DNA of 64,000 bases from a virus. The position numbers were made by a program, and so were the translations under genes. Below the pieces are notes generated by a model that saw only the letters and a program-made list of their open reading frames with translations, was not told the origin of the DNA and ran no database searches. Positions within the stretch are counted from its first letter, which is position 1. Each line of letters starts with the position of its first letter. This document shows positions 1-7,495 of the stretch, one piece after another. Location of the stretch: positions 41,200 through 105,199 of IMG/VR virus record IMGVR_UViG_3300027969_003844. One strand, given 5' to 3'.

Positions 1-53
1 CCTTCAATAAAAAGTTCCTGGATGTCGTAATCCAATTCTGCCATTTTACTCAT
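1..53 (-). CDS. N-terminal fragment of a small phage protein
   Basis: Only the first 17 codons are inside the window; the gene continues past the left edge. It begins MSKMAELDYDIQELFIEG. Its ATG overlaps the TGA of the upstream gene in an ATGA arrangement, which fixes the start and shows translational coupling. The opening resembles short phage proteins with a helix-turn-helix-like N-terminus, but too little is present to assign a function. Confidence 0.5.
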   Translation of the reverse strand, partial: MSKMAELDYDIQELFIE

Positions 54-286
54 TTTGTTTCCGTTTCAAGTTGTTGAATTTGAGCTTCTAAAAGATTAGC
101 ATGAGCATTGCATAGCCCTGCTATCACTTTCATGATGCGTTGACGAGTTTGCAAATCAGTAGTCTGATATTGCGTTAGTCCATTGTTAATCATCTTAACC
201 AGTTCATTTATGTTAGCATGACAACCGGTAGTACAATCATTGAGTTTGTCATTGGCTGCCTGCTGTTTGCTACGGTATCCACTCAT
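50..286 (-). CDS. Small hypothetical protein, 78 aa
   Basis: Not recognised. The chosen ATG overlaps the TGA of the gene upstream (ATGA) and has an AAAGGAAA ribosome-binding site 5-6 nt away; a longer reading from an upstream codon would run deep into the neighbouring gene and is unlikely. The protein is polar and probably helical, ending in a Gln/Glu-rich helix. It contains one Cys-x3-Cys-like pair near its middle. It is the middle gene of a three-gene coupled run with both neighbours. Confidence 0.6.
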   Translation of the reverse strand: MSGYRSKQQAANDKLNDCTTGCHANINELVKMINNGLTQYQTTDLQTRQRIMKVIAGLCNAHANLLEAQIQQLETETK

Positions 287-747
287 ACTGTTTCCTTTAA
301 TGCGGCCAATGCTTCTTTCAATGAAACCAACTTGTTGCCTTTGTATGGCGAGCCAACAAACCATTCGCCGTCACGCATGATATAATAGTATTCGGCATCA
401 CACGCATCTACGCGATCAAGAAAGTCTGCAAAGGAATGATCTACCTTAAATTCTACATTTTTCTCACCGCGGTCACGACCGTAGAAGGTAGTCATCTTGC
501 CGTACTTTTCGGCATACTCGCTAGTAGAGATACTTGGAGTAATATCAAATTGGCTGAATGGATGCTCTTCGCCGATCTGTTCTTTGAGACTAGAGATATC
601 ACCAAGTGCAACCAAATGATTGGCCTTAGAAGAATCATAGTGCTCTTGCAGGATCTTGCCATTATGCTCGAGATAACCGTCCCAATGACAATAAACACTT
701 TTACAAACTGTACCATGCATAACTGCGATGCGACTACGAGTACCCAT
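283..747 (-). CDS. Conserved phage protein (MGTRSRIAV family)
   Basis: 154 residues. The opening MGTRSRIAVMHGTVCKSVY, followed by HWDGYLEHNGKIL, is a pattern I recognise from small conserved phage proteins of unknown function. The ribosome-binding site AGGAG sits 7 nt before the ATG. A consensus promoter lies just upstream, so this is the first gene of an operon of at least three small genes that runs off the left edge. No catalytic motif is evident. Confidence 0.7.
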   Translation of the reverse strand: MGTRSRIAVMHGTVCKSVYCHWDGYLEHNGKILQEHYDSSKANHLVALGDISSLKEQIGEEHPFSQFDITPSISTSEYAEKYGKMTTFYGRDRGEKNVEFKVDHSFADFLDRVDACDAEYYYIMRDGEWFVGSPYKGNKLVSLKEALAALKETV

Positions 748-779
748 TTTAAACTCCTGTTTTGTTTGCGTATGTATGT

Positions 780-808
780 ATTATAGCACCGAACCAATAA
801 CTCGTCAA
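780..808 (-). promoter_or_regulatory. Sigma70-type promoter (TTGACG-17-TATAAT)
   Basis: Read on the minus strand: -35 TTGACG, 17-bp spacer, -10 TATAAT followed by ACATACATACG. It belongs to the phage's repeated promoter set (GGTTGAC start of the -35, ACATA after the -10). It drives the leftward operon starting with the MGTRSRIAV protein. Confidence 0.75.
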
Positions 809-833
809 CCTGACGGGTTATTAAGTGTTGTTT

Positions 834-1115
834 TTATGCCACAACTTCTAGCATGTTGGCAGGGACATTAAACAACCCGAGACCAGTACGAACAAGAACA
901 AACTTGGTTTTAATCTTGTCAACTGTGCCGGTGTACGTGGTACCGTTGCGGTTGCTAGTAAACTTAACGGTACATCCATTTCGTAGTTGGCGTTTGGTTG
1001 ACTTTGCGAGTTGAGTGCGAGCAACTTGTACCGCTGAAAGTATGCTACTCAATTGCTCGTTTGTAAAAGTTTGCGTCATGATTGCGTAATTGATGTCTTG
1101 GATAGATAGACTCAT
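834..1115 (-). CDS. Conserved small phage protein with KOW-like C-terminus
   Basis: 93 residues. The second half, from NGCTVKFTSNRNGTTYTGTV through KFVLVRTGLGLFNVPANML, has the beta-rich form of a KOW/SH3-like domain, as in small phage proteins I have seen with the ending 'WrVPasmL'. The N-terminal half is helical. The AAGGAG ribosome-binding site is well placed. It follows the 90-aa gene within one operon (gap 11 nt). Function unknown; nucleic-acid binding is a guess from the fold impression only. Confidence 0.65.
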   Translation of the reverse strand: MSLSIQDINYAIMTQTFTNEQLSSILSAVQVARTQLAKSTKRQLRNGCTVKFTSNRNGTTYTGTVDKIKTKFVLVRTGLGLFNVPANMLEVVA

Positions 1116-1126
1116 TTTGGTTCTCC

Positions 1127-1399
1127 TTAAACTAAATCAACTTGAATTTGTTTGCCACGAATCGTAGTACCAAGTCCAGTGGGCATTGGCCTGCGAAGTG
1201 CTTTAGCAAGACCTCGATCAACTGCTAGCAGGTTCATAGCATCATAGCAAAGGCTACGAGCGTTGACTGTAGCAAACTGCTCGCTCATTTGCTTGATTGT
1301 AAGGTACATACCAATGTCATTTTCACTGCCATCGCCCTTGAAAATGACACGGAATTTTTGGCTGTTTTTGAAGCCGTCAACGATAGTTGGTGTACGCAT
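1127..1399 (-). CDS. Hypothetical protein, 90 aa
   Basis: Not recognised. The protein is basic at its C-terminus (RRPMPTGLGTTIRGKQ) and of mixed composition. The AAGGAC ribosome-binding site and a consensus promoter immediately upstream support it as a real first gene of an operon. The small size and strong promoter are typical of early phage genes. Confidence 0.6.
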   Translation of the reverse strand: MRTPTIVDGFKNSQKFRVIFKGDGSENDIGMYLTIKQMSEQFATVNARSLCYDAMNLLAVDRGLAKALRRPMPTGLGTTIRGKQIQVDLV

Positions 1400-1430
1400 T
1401 TCAAAGTCCTTTTTGTTTCGCTATGTATGT

Positions 1431-1459
1431 ATTATAAAGCAAAGCAGGTCCAGAGTCAA
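1431..1459 (-). promoter_or_regulatory. Sigma70-type promoter (TTGACT-17-TATAAT)
   Basis: Minus-strand -35 TTGACT, 17-bp spacer, -10 TATAAT followed by ACATACATAG. The -35 is preceded by AAAAAACGG, an upstream sequence shared with several other promoters in this window. It drives the 90-aa and 93-aa genes. Confidence 0.75.
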
Positions 1460-1526
1460 CCGTTTTTTGGCAAATTCTCAGATATTTTTGGTGATTTTTG
1501 TTGTTTTTTAACAACAATCTCCAAAT

Positions 1527-1805
1527 TTATGCAGTTTTACTGACTTTAATGTCTTGGATCTTGAGAATTTGATGTTTTACAGTAGTCTTGACTGTCTTTT
1601 TATTAAATTCGCCGTTAATGTAGTATTTTACCAGCTTGCTTTTAATATGGTATACTACATCAAAACTTCCATCATCAATGGCCCATTGATAGGGACAATT
1701 CTTCCAACTGTTGGTACGTTCAAACTCGTAAAAATATTTACGGTGATCACTGTTTGATGGATCAAACACTCGGACGGGTCTAAGTAAAGCATTAATAGTC
1801 ATCAT
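1527..1805 (-). CDS. Hypothetical protein, 92 aa
   Basis: Not recognised. It begins MMTINALLRPVRVFDP and is rich in Lys, Tyr and Trp. An AAGGAAA ribosome-binding site lies 7-10 nt before two consecutive ATG codons, so the start could be either. It follows the 66-aa gene by 15 nt and probably shares its promoter. The end is Lys-rich (VKTTVKHQILKIQDIKV). Confidence 0.55.
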   Translation of the reverse strand: MMTINALLRPVRVFDPSNSDHRKYFYEFERTNSWKNCPYQWAIDDGSFDVVYHIKSKLVKYYINGEFNKKTVKTTVKHQILKIQDIKVSKTA

Positions 1806-1820
1806 AAGAATTTTCCTTCT

Positions 1821-2021
1821 TTAATTGTAATTACTGTAATCGGGGTAATTAAAAAATTGCTCTATAAAATTGCTAATGTTTCCATACACTATGGCTTCCA
1901 GGTGTGCTTGTTGTTCTTCACTAAGTGATACATTATTATCAATTTCTTCGTGTAAAGTCAACAACCATGAATTAATTAAATCCATGTGTACCTGTTCAAA
2001 TGCAATTTTATTCTTGCTCAT
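1821..2021 (-). CDS. Small hypothetical protein with probable leaderless start, 66 aa
   Basis: Begins MSKNKIAFEQVHMDLIN and is acidic and helical. No Shine-Dalgarno sequence precedes the ATG. A perfect promoter ends 6 nt before it, so transcription should start at or next to the A of ATG. A longer in-frame reading upstream would extend through that promoter and into the opposing HNH gene, and was rejected. Function unknown. Confidence 0.6.
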   Translation of the reverse strand: MSKNKIAFEQVHMDLINSWLLTLHEEIDNNVSLSEEQQAHLEAIVYGNISNFIEQFFNYPDYSNYN

Positions 2022-2027
2022 AAGGCT

Positions 2028-2056
2028 ATTATAGCGTATACTAGTGAACTTGTCAA
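2028..2056 (-). promoter_or_regulatory. Perfect consensus promoter (TTGACA-17-TATAAT), leaderless geometry
   Basis: Minus-strand TTGACA, 17-bp spacer, TATAAT, then AGCCTT and ATG. Both hexamers are perfect. With the usual 6-7 nt from -10 to +1 the transcript begins at the start codon of the 66-aa gene. Confidence 0.85.
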
Positions 2057-2057
2057 C

Positions 2058-2065
2058 GATAAGTA
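2058..2065 (+). promoter_or_regulatory. GATAAGTA box upstream of the HNH gene
   Basis: One of four exact GATAAGTA copies, each found in a gap upstream of, and in the same orientation as, the next gene. It resembles T4-type late promoter boxes (TATAAATA). Assignment is by repetition only. Confidence 0.35.
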
Positions 2066-2088
2066 ATATACAATAATATTGTGATCCT

Positions 2089-2652
2089 ATGTTATCAAAT
2101 TCTGAATATCCTGCCCTTTTATTAAATGCCGATTGGCAGCCGGTCCATATGCATCCATTGAGCACAATTACATGGCAAGATGCAGTCAAAGCAGTTTATA
2201 TGGACCGAGTAACTGTAGTCGAAGAATATGATATTGAGGTACATAGTGCCACAAGAGCCTGGCGCTTGCCATCTGTTGTGGCTCTTAAAGAATATGTTCG
2301 ACGAGACCAAACTCCTACATTTAGTCGTTACAATGTTTACCTGCGTGATGAATTTAATTGCCAATACTGCGGCAAAAGATTTGAAACACGATTATTGACA
2401 TTTGACCACGTTATTCCACGTGCTCATGGTGGCCGTAGCTCATGGCAAAATGTGGTGGCGGCATGCAGTCCTTGTAATCACAAGAAAGGTTCATTGCTTC
2501 CCAAAGAAGCAAATATGTTTCCTATTAATACTCCTTGTGAGCCTACAATGTGGGACTTATACGGTAAGGGTAGAAAACTTCCCAGCAAGTTTACTAACCT
2601 GCACGACACTTGGAGAGACTACTTGTATTGGGATAGTGAACTAGAAGCTTAA
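2089..2652 (+). CDS. HNH endonuclease
   Basis: 187 residues, one of few plus-strand genes. A Cys4 zinc site frames an HNH core: CQYCGKRF, then TFDHVIPRAHGG, then N and CSPCNHKKGS, as in the HNH_5/McrA-like superfamily. The N-terminus (PALLLNADWQPV, WQDAVKAVYMDRV, WRLPSVVALKEYV) and the end (HDTWRDYLYWDSELE) match a full-length HNH family I associate with alphaproteobacterial genomes. It is likely a DNA nicking or cutting enzyme, possibly for packaging or homing. Its stop overlaps the opposing gene's stop by 4 nt. No clear ribosome-binding site is seen; a GATAAGTA box lies 24 nt upstream. Confidence 0.85.
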   Translation: MLSNSEYPALLLNADWQPVHMHPLSTITWQDAVKAVYMDRVTVVEEYDIEVHSATRAWRLPSVVALKEYVRRDQTPTFSRYNVYLRDEFNCQYCGKRFETRLLTFDHVIPRAHGGRSSWQNVVAACSPCNHKKGSLLPKEANMFPINTPCEPTMWDLYGKGRKLPSKFTNLHDTWRDYLYWDSELEA

Positions 2653-2891
2653 GAAGTAAGTTTCTTGATCATTAGTTCTTCGGCATTTTGTCGAGATGAC
2701 TCTGCCTTTGCTTCTATTAATAAAGGCAGAGTCGCTTTTATTACTGCCAAGACATATCTTTCGCCGTCTGATTTTAACTCAGAAAACATAGGACTGTTGA
2801 TGTTTATATAGGTCAGATTGGGGTCATTTAATAATTCATTCAACGACCCCATAATAATCTTAGTTACTATTGCAGTCTTATCTACGGACAT
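2649..2891 (-). CDS. Hypothetical protein, 80 aa
   Basis: Not recognised. Helical, with a hydrophobic central stretch (RYVLAVIKATLPLLIEA) and a charged C-terminus. An AGGTAAC ribosome-binding site precedes the ATG. It is the last gene of the minus-strand operon that carries the nucleosidase and APRT genes, and it runs convergently into the HNH gene. Confidence 0.55.
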   Translation of the reverse strand: MSVDKTAIVTKIIMGSLNELLNDPNLTYININSPMFSELKSDGERYVLAVIKATLPLLIEAKAESSRQNAEELMIKKLTS

Positions 2892-2892
2892 G

Positions 2893-3501
2893 TTACCTGA
2901 CTAACCATTCGCTTAATGATACACCATTAAGCATTTCTGATACTGCATTGAGTCGTATCCAACGTGGATTGGTTGCACAGTTATCTCGCATGACCACACG
3001 ACCCAATAGTACAACCATGCCCCATTCATTTCTTTCCCACCGCGGCAAATACGGATCAATATGTTTGCCAGGATTTTTATATTCCTCGCTTAGTATCTCT
3101 CTCATCAATGGATGACCATTGGTTGGATGAATATTATGATATACTGCGTCAGGTGCTGGAACAATACCTTCAGGAATACGGTCCGCTTCGTACCAGTGTC
3201 GGAAGCCCTTGTCAATCCATTCAACCATTACTTGCTTTTCCCAAAGTAATCTATTCATTGGATCGCGAAGATGTTTACCATGCCATTCTCCTGGAGAACC
3301 ATTGGTGATAATTGCTGTAGAAGTATTGTCTCCGGCAACTACACCAATTATATCTTCATCTTGGTTAACAAGATGTGGCGAGTTACCTTGTATATAAATT
3401 TTTCCTCGATAAAGGACTACTGGCAATCCTGCTCGGTCTTCATTACTGGGGTTTCCATCACCCCATTCAAACATTTCTGCATAACCTGATGGTGCGCTCA
3501 T
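2893..3501 (-). CDS. Peptidase_G2-like virion appendage domain protein
   Basis: 202 residues. The pattern MFEWGDGNPSNEDRAG, IGVVAGDNTSTAIITNGSPG, NPGKHIDPYL, RNEWGMVVLLGRVVMRD matches the Peptidase_G2 / intramolecular chaperone-type autocleaving domain. That domain is common at the C-terminus of phage tail fibres and other appendages. Here it stands alone, without a preceding fibre domain, so it may be a separate structural protein or trans-acting chaperone. Its ATG overlaps the stop of the nucleosidase gene (ATGA). The domain call rests on recalled motif form, not a search. Confidence 0.55.
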   Translation of the reverse strand: MSAPSGYAEMFEWGDGNPSNEDRAGLPVVLYRGKIYIQGNSPHLVNQDEDIIGVVAGDNTSTAIITNGSPGEWHGKHLRDPMNRLLWEKQVMVEWIDKGFRHWYEADRIPEGIVPAPDAVYHNIHPTNGHPLMREILSEEYKNPGKHIDPYLPRWERNEWGMVVLLGRVVMRDNCATNPRWIRLNAVSEMLNGVSLSEWLVR

Positions 3502-4055
3502 TTTTCTATTAGTTCCACATTTAATTCAGCCAAAACTTTTCTATAAAGTTGTTCACCGGCAGCAACTGAGCGTTGCCAATGATCTGGTGCATCCTTATCG
3601 GCTGCGTCACTGATGTATTTCCAGACTTCACATTCTACGTTGAGTATTTTACAAGCTTTGGCCACGCTATATGCTTCCATTTCAACAATGTCGCAGTTAA
3701 CTCTGAGTTTGCCAGGCTCTGTTACAAACAAGTCTCCACTGGCACAAGTTTTGCCTTCTCCTGCAAATGTAATTGTAGAAAGACTATCTTTAAGATGCTG
3801 ACCTGGTGCCAATCCCATTGCCATTAAATTCACATCATGTTGCACAATTTTGTTGATTCTGTGAATGCCAGCAGTGACACGAATGCCACCAGCAGTTCCT
3901 AGATTAATAACACGTCGTGGATTATAGTAACTGATTAGTCTTGCTGTGCCAATGGCAGCATTGACTTTACCCACACTAATTTCAAAAACATTTTTATAGT
4001 TTTCAAATAGACCAGGTGCTTCGTCGCGCAATGCAAATAAAATTAGATCATTCAT
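3498..4055 (-). CDS. mtnN: 5'-methylthioadenosine/S-adenosylhomocysteine nucleosidase-like protein
   Basis: 185 residues, somewhat shorter than the usual 230. The purine nucleoside phosphorylase/MTAN fold is shown by VINLGTAGGI (substrate loop), CDIVEMEAYSVAKAC (ribose-binding Met-Glu and following helix) and YISDAADKDA with the catalytic-type Asp. Family enzymes hydrolyse MTA, SAH and 5'-deoxyadenosine to free adenine. It overlaps APRT by 8 nt, so adenine release and salvage are coupled in one operon. 5'-Deoxyadenosine is the by-product of radical SAM enzymes, of which this phage encodes at least twelve. Confidence 0.85.
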   Translation of the reverse strand: MNDLILFALRDEAPGLFENYKNVFEISVGKVNAAIGTARLISYYNPRRVINLGTAGGIRVTAGIHRINKIVQHDVNLMAMGLAPGQHLKDSLSTITFAGEGKTCASGDLFVTEPGKLRVNCDIVEMEAYSVAKACKILNVECEVWKYISDAADKDAPDHWQRSVAAGEQLYRKVLAELNVELIEK

Positions 4056-4608
4056 TTATCATCCCTATGATATTAACGCCAAGGTCTCTTAGCTTTTGTT
4101 CACCGCCCAATGGTACAATGTTAACAAGAACAGCAACTGTCATTGATGCATACTCAATGCCAAGGTTGTTGTGTAATAATTTGCAAATCGCTTCAGCGGT
4201 GCCACCTGTTGCTAGAACATCATCTACAATCATTACTGGTCTGTTACCAGCAGGCACAGATGACATTAACTCCAACGTGTCAGTGCCGTACTCGAGTTCA
4301 TAAGTTTGCTTCCATGTATCGCCAGGCAACTTCCCAGGCTTACGTACAGTGTGCATGGGAATCATTAAACGATTTGCAAGAACCGAGCCCCATATGAATC
4401 CACGGGCATCAGCCGCGAATACATCATTGATTTTTTTAATACCAGCATGGAAAGAAAACCACCTGACGCTGTTATTAAAGCCCACAGGGTTAGCACATAA
4501 CTCTACAGTATTGAGATAGTTGATGCCTGGTTTTGGCCAGTCTGGGTAAACTGGAATGCTTGCACGAACAGCTTCGGCAAGTAACGGGTTGAAGAGTGTA
4601 TTGTCCAT
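4048..4608 (-). CDS. apt: Adenine phosphoribosyltransferase
   Basis: 186 residues. APRT signatures are present in order: YPDWPKPGI near the N-terminus, AADARGFIWGSVLANRL, VRKPGKLPG, YELEYGTDTLEL, and the PRPP-binding loop VMIVDDVLATGGTAEA. The reaction is adenine + PRPP to AMP + PPi. The chosen ATG (MDNTLFNPLL) excludes a non-homologous upstream extension. It sits directly upstream of the nucleosidase gene with an 8-nt overlap, giving an adenine-salvage pair. It could recycle adenine released from 5'-deoxyadenosine, MTA or SAH. Confidence 0.9.
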   Translation of the reverse strand: MDNTLFNPLLAEAVRASIPVYPDWPKPGINYLNTVELCANPVGFNNSVRWFSFHAGIKKINDVFAADARGFIWGSVLANRLMIPMHTVRKPGKLPGDTWKQTYELEYGTDTLELMSSVPAGNRPVMIVDDVLATGGTAEAICKLLHNNLGIEYASMTVAVLVNIVPLGGEQKLRDLGVNIIGMINE

Positions 4609-4664
4609 ACACTTAATTATCTTGACTAACAATGCAATGTTAATCAAAATATATAACTGAAAAA

Positions 4665-5360
4665 TTATAACTTGATTTTTACACGAGTCAACCGAGTTTC
4701 TTGATTTGTTTGAAAATCATGACCATGTGATTTAACTACTCCAACTATAGGAAACTCTTCAGGAGTATCTGGCCACATATCAACTGTCATTGAACTGGTC
4801 CAAAAATATAAATTTGTACCATCTGTTGCACGAACCACTGAACCAGGAAAGGCCTTGCCAGCAAATTTAGCAATTAGCCTTACTGTTAATTCTAGCTTTT
4901 CACCAATGGTCCCTTGATGTATGCTACTGTAAGACAATTTAGCAAGTTGTTCGGCTCGTTCCTCTTTGACTATTTCCCTGCGATAGCGTACAGCCATACA
5001 TGCCAAGTATGCCATGTCTGTGCGTGAATGAATTTCAGTTTTGGTAATTGTATTAATAATTTTCTGGTCGAACTCGCTCAATTTACCACTAATTGCATCC
5101 ATGGCAATGTACTGGAAATGATTACTCATTAGCTCGCCAAATTTGTAATCTTCAGCTGTTACATTGACCATGTCCAGTTTAAGTTGGTCAGCAATGACTT
5201 CTCTGTTTGGACGTAAAGTAACATTGCCAGTCTCTTGATCAAACTCTGCAAATTTTACATATTGACCTTTATTGATACGGTCTGCCATTGACACCAACGC
5301 CCATGCATCAGCAATAGGTATCAAATTAGATAGACGCTGTTTAATTTTTGCCTTTTCCAT
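4665..5360 (-). CDS. Conserved phage protein with OB-like C-terminal region
   Basis: 231 residues. The helical N-terminal two-thirds carry no recognised motif. The C-terminal stretch KAFPGSVVRATDGTNLYFW ... PIVGVVKSHGHDFQ ... ETRLTRVKIKL looks like the small beta-barrel domain that ends many phage and plasmid proteins with 'TxLTRVK'. Such domains often bind single-stranded nucleic acid, but that is inference. It follows two small genes with a 1-nt gap and lies 56 nt upstream of APRT. Confidence 0.55.
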   Translation of the reverse strand: MEKAKIKQRLSNLIPIADAWALVSMADRINKGQYVKFAEFDQETGNVTLRPNREVIADQLKLDMVNVTAEDYKFGELMSNHFQYIAMDAISGKLSEFDQKIINTITKTEIHSRTDMAYLACMAVRYRREIVKEERAEQLAKLSYSSIHQGTIGEKLELTVRLIAKFAGKAFPGSVVRATDGTNLYFWTSSMTVDMWPDTPEEFPIVGVVKSHGHDFQTNQETRLTRVKIKL

Positions 5361-5361
5361 A

Positions 5362-5550
5362 TTAGCGACTTAAAATATCAATGACACGTTGTTGTAAAAT
5401 GTCTATTTCTTCTTGGCCAACATAAAAATCAGTGGTAGGATCATAATATTGATTTTCCTTGGTATCGTAGTACAACACGCGATCAACAAACCAGAAAGGG
5501 CCTTGTAGTCCCTTTCTGGGTTTCCACTTGTCCAGTACATTGTACGACAT
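5362..5550 (-). CDS. Small phage protein, 62 aa
   Basis: Starts MSYNVLDKWKPRKGLQGPFW at an ATG that shares one base with the upstream stop (TAATG). The aromatic, polar protein is not recognised. Its 5' half contains a perfect 10-bp inverted repeat with a 9-nt loop, CCAGAAAGGG/CCCTTTCTGG, within codons for KPRKGLQGPFW. Whether the hairpin acts in the mRNA is unknown. Confidence 0.55.
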   Translation of the reverse strand: MSYNVLDKWKPRKGLQGPFWFVDRVLYYDTKENQYYDPTTDFYVGQEEIDILQQRVIDILSR

Positions 5551-5939
5551 TAGCAAGCCTTGTAAAATAGATCCACTGATTCCGAATAGTAGCCGTTGCT
5601 TTCACCTAACCAACGAACGTCCACGTAGCCCCGGCGGGTTGCAAACTTGTAGAAGGTGTAGCTGTAGCTGTCGGCGTACTCTGGCTCTGGACCAATGTAT
5701 CCGCTCACTTCCACAGCCATCAACATGGGCTCACCTACCAGGTCCTGTAGGTCACCTACTATATCTTCAATGTTTACTGATTCACAGCAGTCCTGGTAGT
5801 GGGCAAATACGAAACGTTCGCCCTCTGCGGTTACGAAAGTCATCTCGCTATCGCCAACTGAACCAGTTACTTGGACAAAGATCTTGCCCTTCATCAGCTC
5901 TAGTCCTTTTGCAGTATCGATCATGTTATCGTAGTTCAA
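5550..5939 (-). CDS. DUF7448-like conserved phage protein
   Basis: 129 residues if the TTG start is used (AAGGTG 6 nt upstream); an ATG five codons later is the alternative. A longer reading would cross the promoter. The pattern VTAEGERFVFAHYQDCCESV, then EDIVGDLQDLVG and VDVRWLGESNGYYSESVD, matches a family of phage/plasmid proteins I know as DUF7448. Its function is unknown. It is the first gene of an operon with its own consensus promoter. Confidence 0.65.
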   Translation of the reverse strand: MNYDNMIDTAKGLELMKGKIFVQVTGSVGDSEMTFVTAEGERFVFAHYQDCCESVNIEDIVGDLQDLVGEPMLMAVEVSGYIGPEPEYADSYSYTFYKFATRRGYVDVRWLGESNGYYSESVDLFYKAC

Positions 5940-5972
5940 CTGGTTCACCTTATTTTGTTCCGTTATGATGCT

Positions 5973-6001
5973 ATTATGCATTAAGTAGACCAAAATGTCA
6001 A
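5973..6001 (-). promoter_or_regulatory. Sigma70-type promoter (TTGACA-17-CATAAT)
   Basis: Minus-strand TTGACA, 17-bp spacer, CATAAT. A short GTTGTA/TACAAC inverted repeat lies just upstream. It drives the DUF7448-like operon. Confidence 0.75.
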
Positions 6002-6031
6002 CCAGATTTTAGTTGTATTTTTACAACAAAA

Positions 6032-6475
6032 TTACCCAGAAATCCCCAGTTTAACACCGTGTTGTTTCATTGTGTCTTTCCAGATGAAAAACGTAGTTTG
6101 ACCGTGAGTCATTACTTCGTGTGTTTCCCATTCCCATTGATGGACCATTTCATGAGCAACAACATTGATAAATTTTTGAAAATTGGGCCAGTGTTTTTGT
6201 AGCCGAATGTATTTGGTATACGGCTCACCCCATCTACTCTTTCGGGCAAATCCTTCACATTCTCCCCAAAAATTTTTAGTTTTGTAATCACGTACAATTA
6301 ATTTTGGTCTTGGAAGAGTGTTTCCAAAAATGCTTCTGTTTAGTGCGTCGTATACAATTTCAGCACTTTCCTGCGATGCTATATACGGAACATTTTTACC
6401 TAAGATATCAGCCTGACTCACCAGAGTCTGTAATCGTGGCTGACGTGTTTGTTTTAATTGAAGCCGAGTTGACAT
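6032..6475 (-). CDS. SprT-like zinc metallopeptidase domain protein
   Basis: 147 residues. AHEMVHQW (HExxH at residues 108-112) and a downstream HGQTTFF, supplying a third His near 124, form the zinc site of the SprT/Wss1-like family. IVRDYKTKNFWGECEG precedes it in the usual position. Phage members of this family are small and of uncertain role; cellular relatives cleave DNA-protein crosslinks. The ribosome-binding site AGGGGA precedes the ATG. An AATAAATA box lies 33 nt upstream. Confidence 0.8.
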   Translation of the reverse strand: MSTRLQLKQTRQPRLQTLVSQADILGKNVPYIASQESAEIVYDALNRSIFGNTLPRPKLIVRDYKTKNFWGECEGFARKSRWGEPYTKYIRLQKHWPNFQKFINVVAHEMVHQWEWETHEVMTHGQTTFFIWKDTMKQHGVKLGISG

Positions 6476-6560
6476 AAATCCCCTGCTAAAGCCATAGTAG
6501 CTAGAAGTATTTATTGTATGTCAATGTTTATAAAGTACTGCTGAAGTGTATGATAAACTG

Positions 6561-7169
6561 CTAACTTAATTGTTCTCTTAGCATGACTTCACCAATTTCA
6601 AACCAATTATTAAAACGACGGACTCTTAAATCAGAAAAATCATGATTCCATGGCTGGCTTATTAAGTAAGTTGCATGACCAGCATCTGCACTTGCTATTG
6701 CAGTGGCGGTTGTAGCAGTTACACATATAGAAGGATCATGTTCCTTCAGCATTGGATAAAGTGTTACTTCTCTGTTGACAACATAGACATCATTGAACAC
6801 GCCCGGAAATACTAATTCTAAATTTGCACGTCTAAGAATTGCACGATTCATATCGTTGCTGGCGCGACTATAACCTACAATATGCCATCCTTGCTTTTTT
6901 AAAGTTGGCAAGACTTTCTCAGCTGACATGCAAGGATATAATGCACCCCATTGCCAAGATTGTTCACAAAATTCTTTATTCCAAAGACTTGCATGTTCGT
7001 TACTTACGCCTAGCCAAGACCCGAAATTTTCTCTACTAGATATTTTTTCTTGTGAGACATTATTTAAACGTCCCAGTAGTCCAAGCCATTTTACAAAAGC
7101 TGTCAACGTGTCGAGGCACGTATCATCGACGTCGATGATTAGCTTTAAGGGGACCTCATCATCCTGCAA
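6561..7169 (-). CDS. HAD-superfamily phosphatase-like protein
   Basis: About 202 residues. Motif I, LIIDVDDTCLDTLTAF (DxDxT), lies near the N-terminus. HIVGYSRAS could be motif II. A later Asp-rich region, VTATTATAIASADAGHATYL, is consistent with motifs III/IV. The form recalls 5'(3')-deoxyribonucleotidase-like HAD proteins, but the substrate cannot be told. The start is uncertain: a TTG inside the end of clpS gives a natural HAD N-terminus, while an ATG 30 nt further upstream would add ten residues. Translation is probably coupled to clpS. Confidence 0.6.
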   Translation of the reverse strand: MQDDEVPLKLIIDVDDTCLDTLTAFVKWLGLLGRLNNVSQEKISSRENFGSWLGVSNEHASLWNKEFCEQSWQWGALYPCMSAEKVLPTLKKQGWHIVGYSRASNDMNRAILRRANLELVFPGVFNDVYVVNREVTLYPMLKEHDPSICVTATTATAIASADAGHATYLISQPWNHDFSDLRVRRFNNWFEIGEVMLREQLS

Positions 7170-7467
7170 GTTCAACGCTGACTCCCAAAGGATGGCCATT
7201 GGTGCGAGCAATTTGTGTAGATTCTAGTGCCTTTTGTTCTGCTACTTCAAACGTGTAGATACCTGCTGTACCTTTACCTTTTTCATGAACTTCTAACATA
7301 ACTGCAACTGCGGCTTCGTGACCATGATGAAAGATTACTTTTAATAATTCAATTACAAATTCCATTGGCGTTTGATTGTCATTTAAAATAACAACACGAA
7401 ATCGTTCTGGTTCTTTTACACCAGTAATATTTTCAGTTTTCTTAAGTGTGTCGGTTGCAGTACTCAT
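7159..7467 (-). CDS. clpS: ClpS adaptor protein
   Basis: 102 residues, normal length. ERFRVVILNDNQTPMEFVIELL is followed by the N-degron pocket region and FHHGHEAAVAVMLEVHEKGKGTAGIYTFEVAEQKA. The Asn-Asp of VILNDNQTPMEFV and the HxxG-type helix are the family signature. ClpS hands N-degron substrates to ClpAP, and the flexible N-terminus needed for ClpA docking is present. It lies near phage ClpX, with phage ClpP elsewhere, but no ClpA is seen here. A GATAAGTA box and a hairpin separate it from hsp20. Confidence 0.93.
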   Translation of the reverse strand: MSTATDTLKKTENITGVKEPERFRVVILNDNQTPMEFVIELLKVIFHHGHEAAVAVMLEVHEKGKGTAGIYTFEVAEQKALESTQIARTNGHPLGVSVELAG

Positions 7468-7495
7468 TTTATTCCTAATTTAACTTGACTAACAA

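Noticed and set aside
5528-5968. 146-codon plus-strand frame, Ser/Arg/Leu-rich
   Set aside because: It is the mirror of the DUF7448-like gene; its composition is typical of antisense translation.
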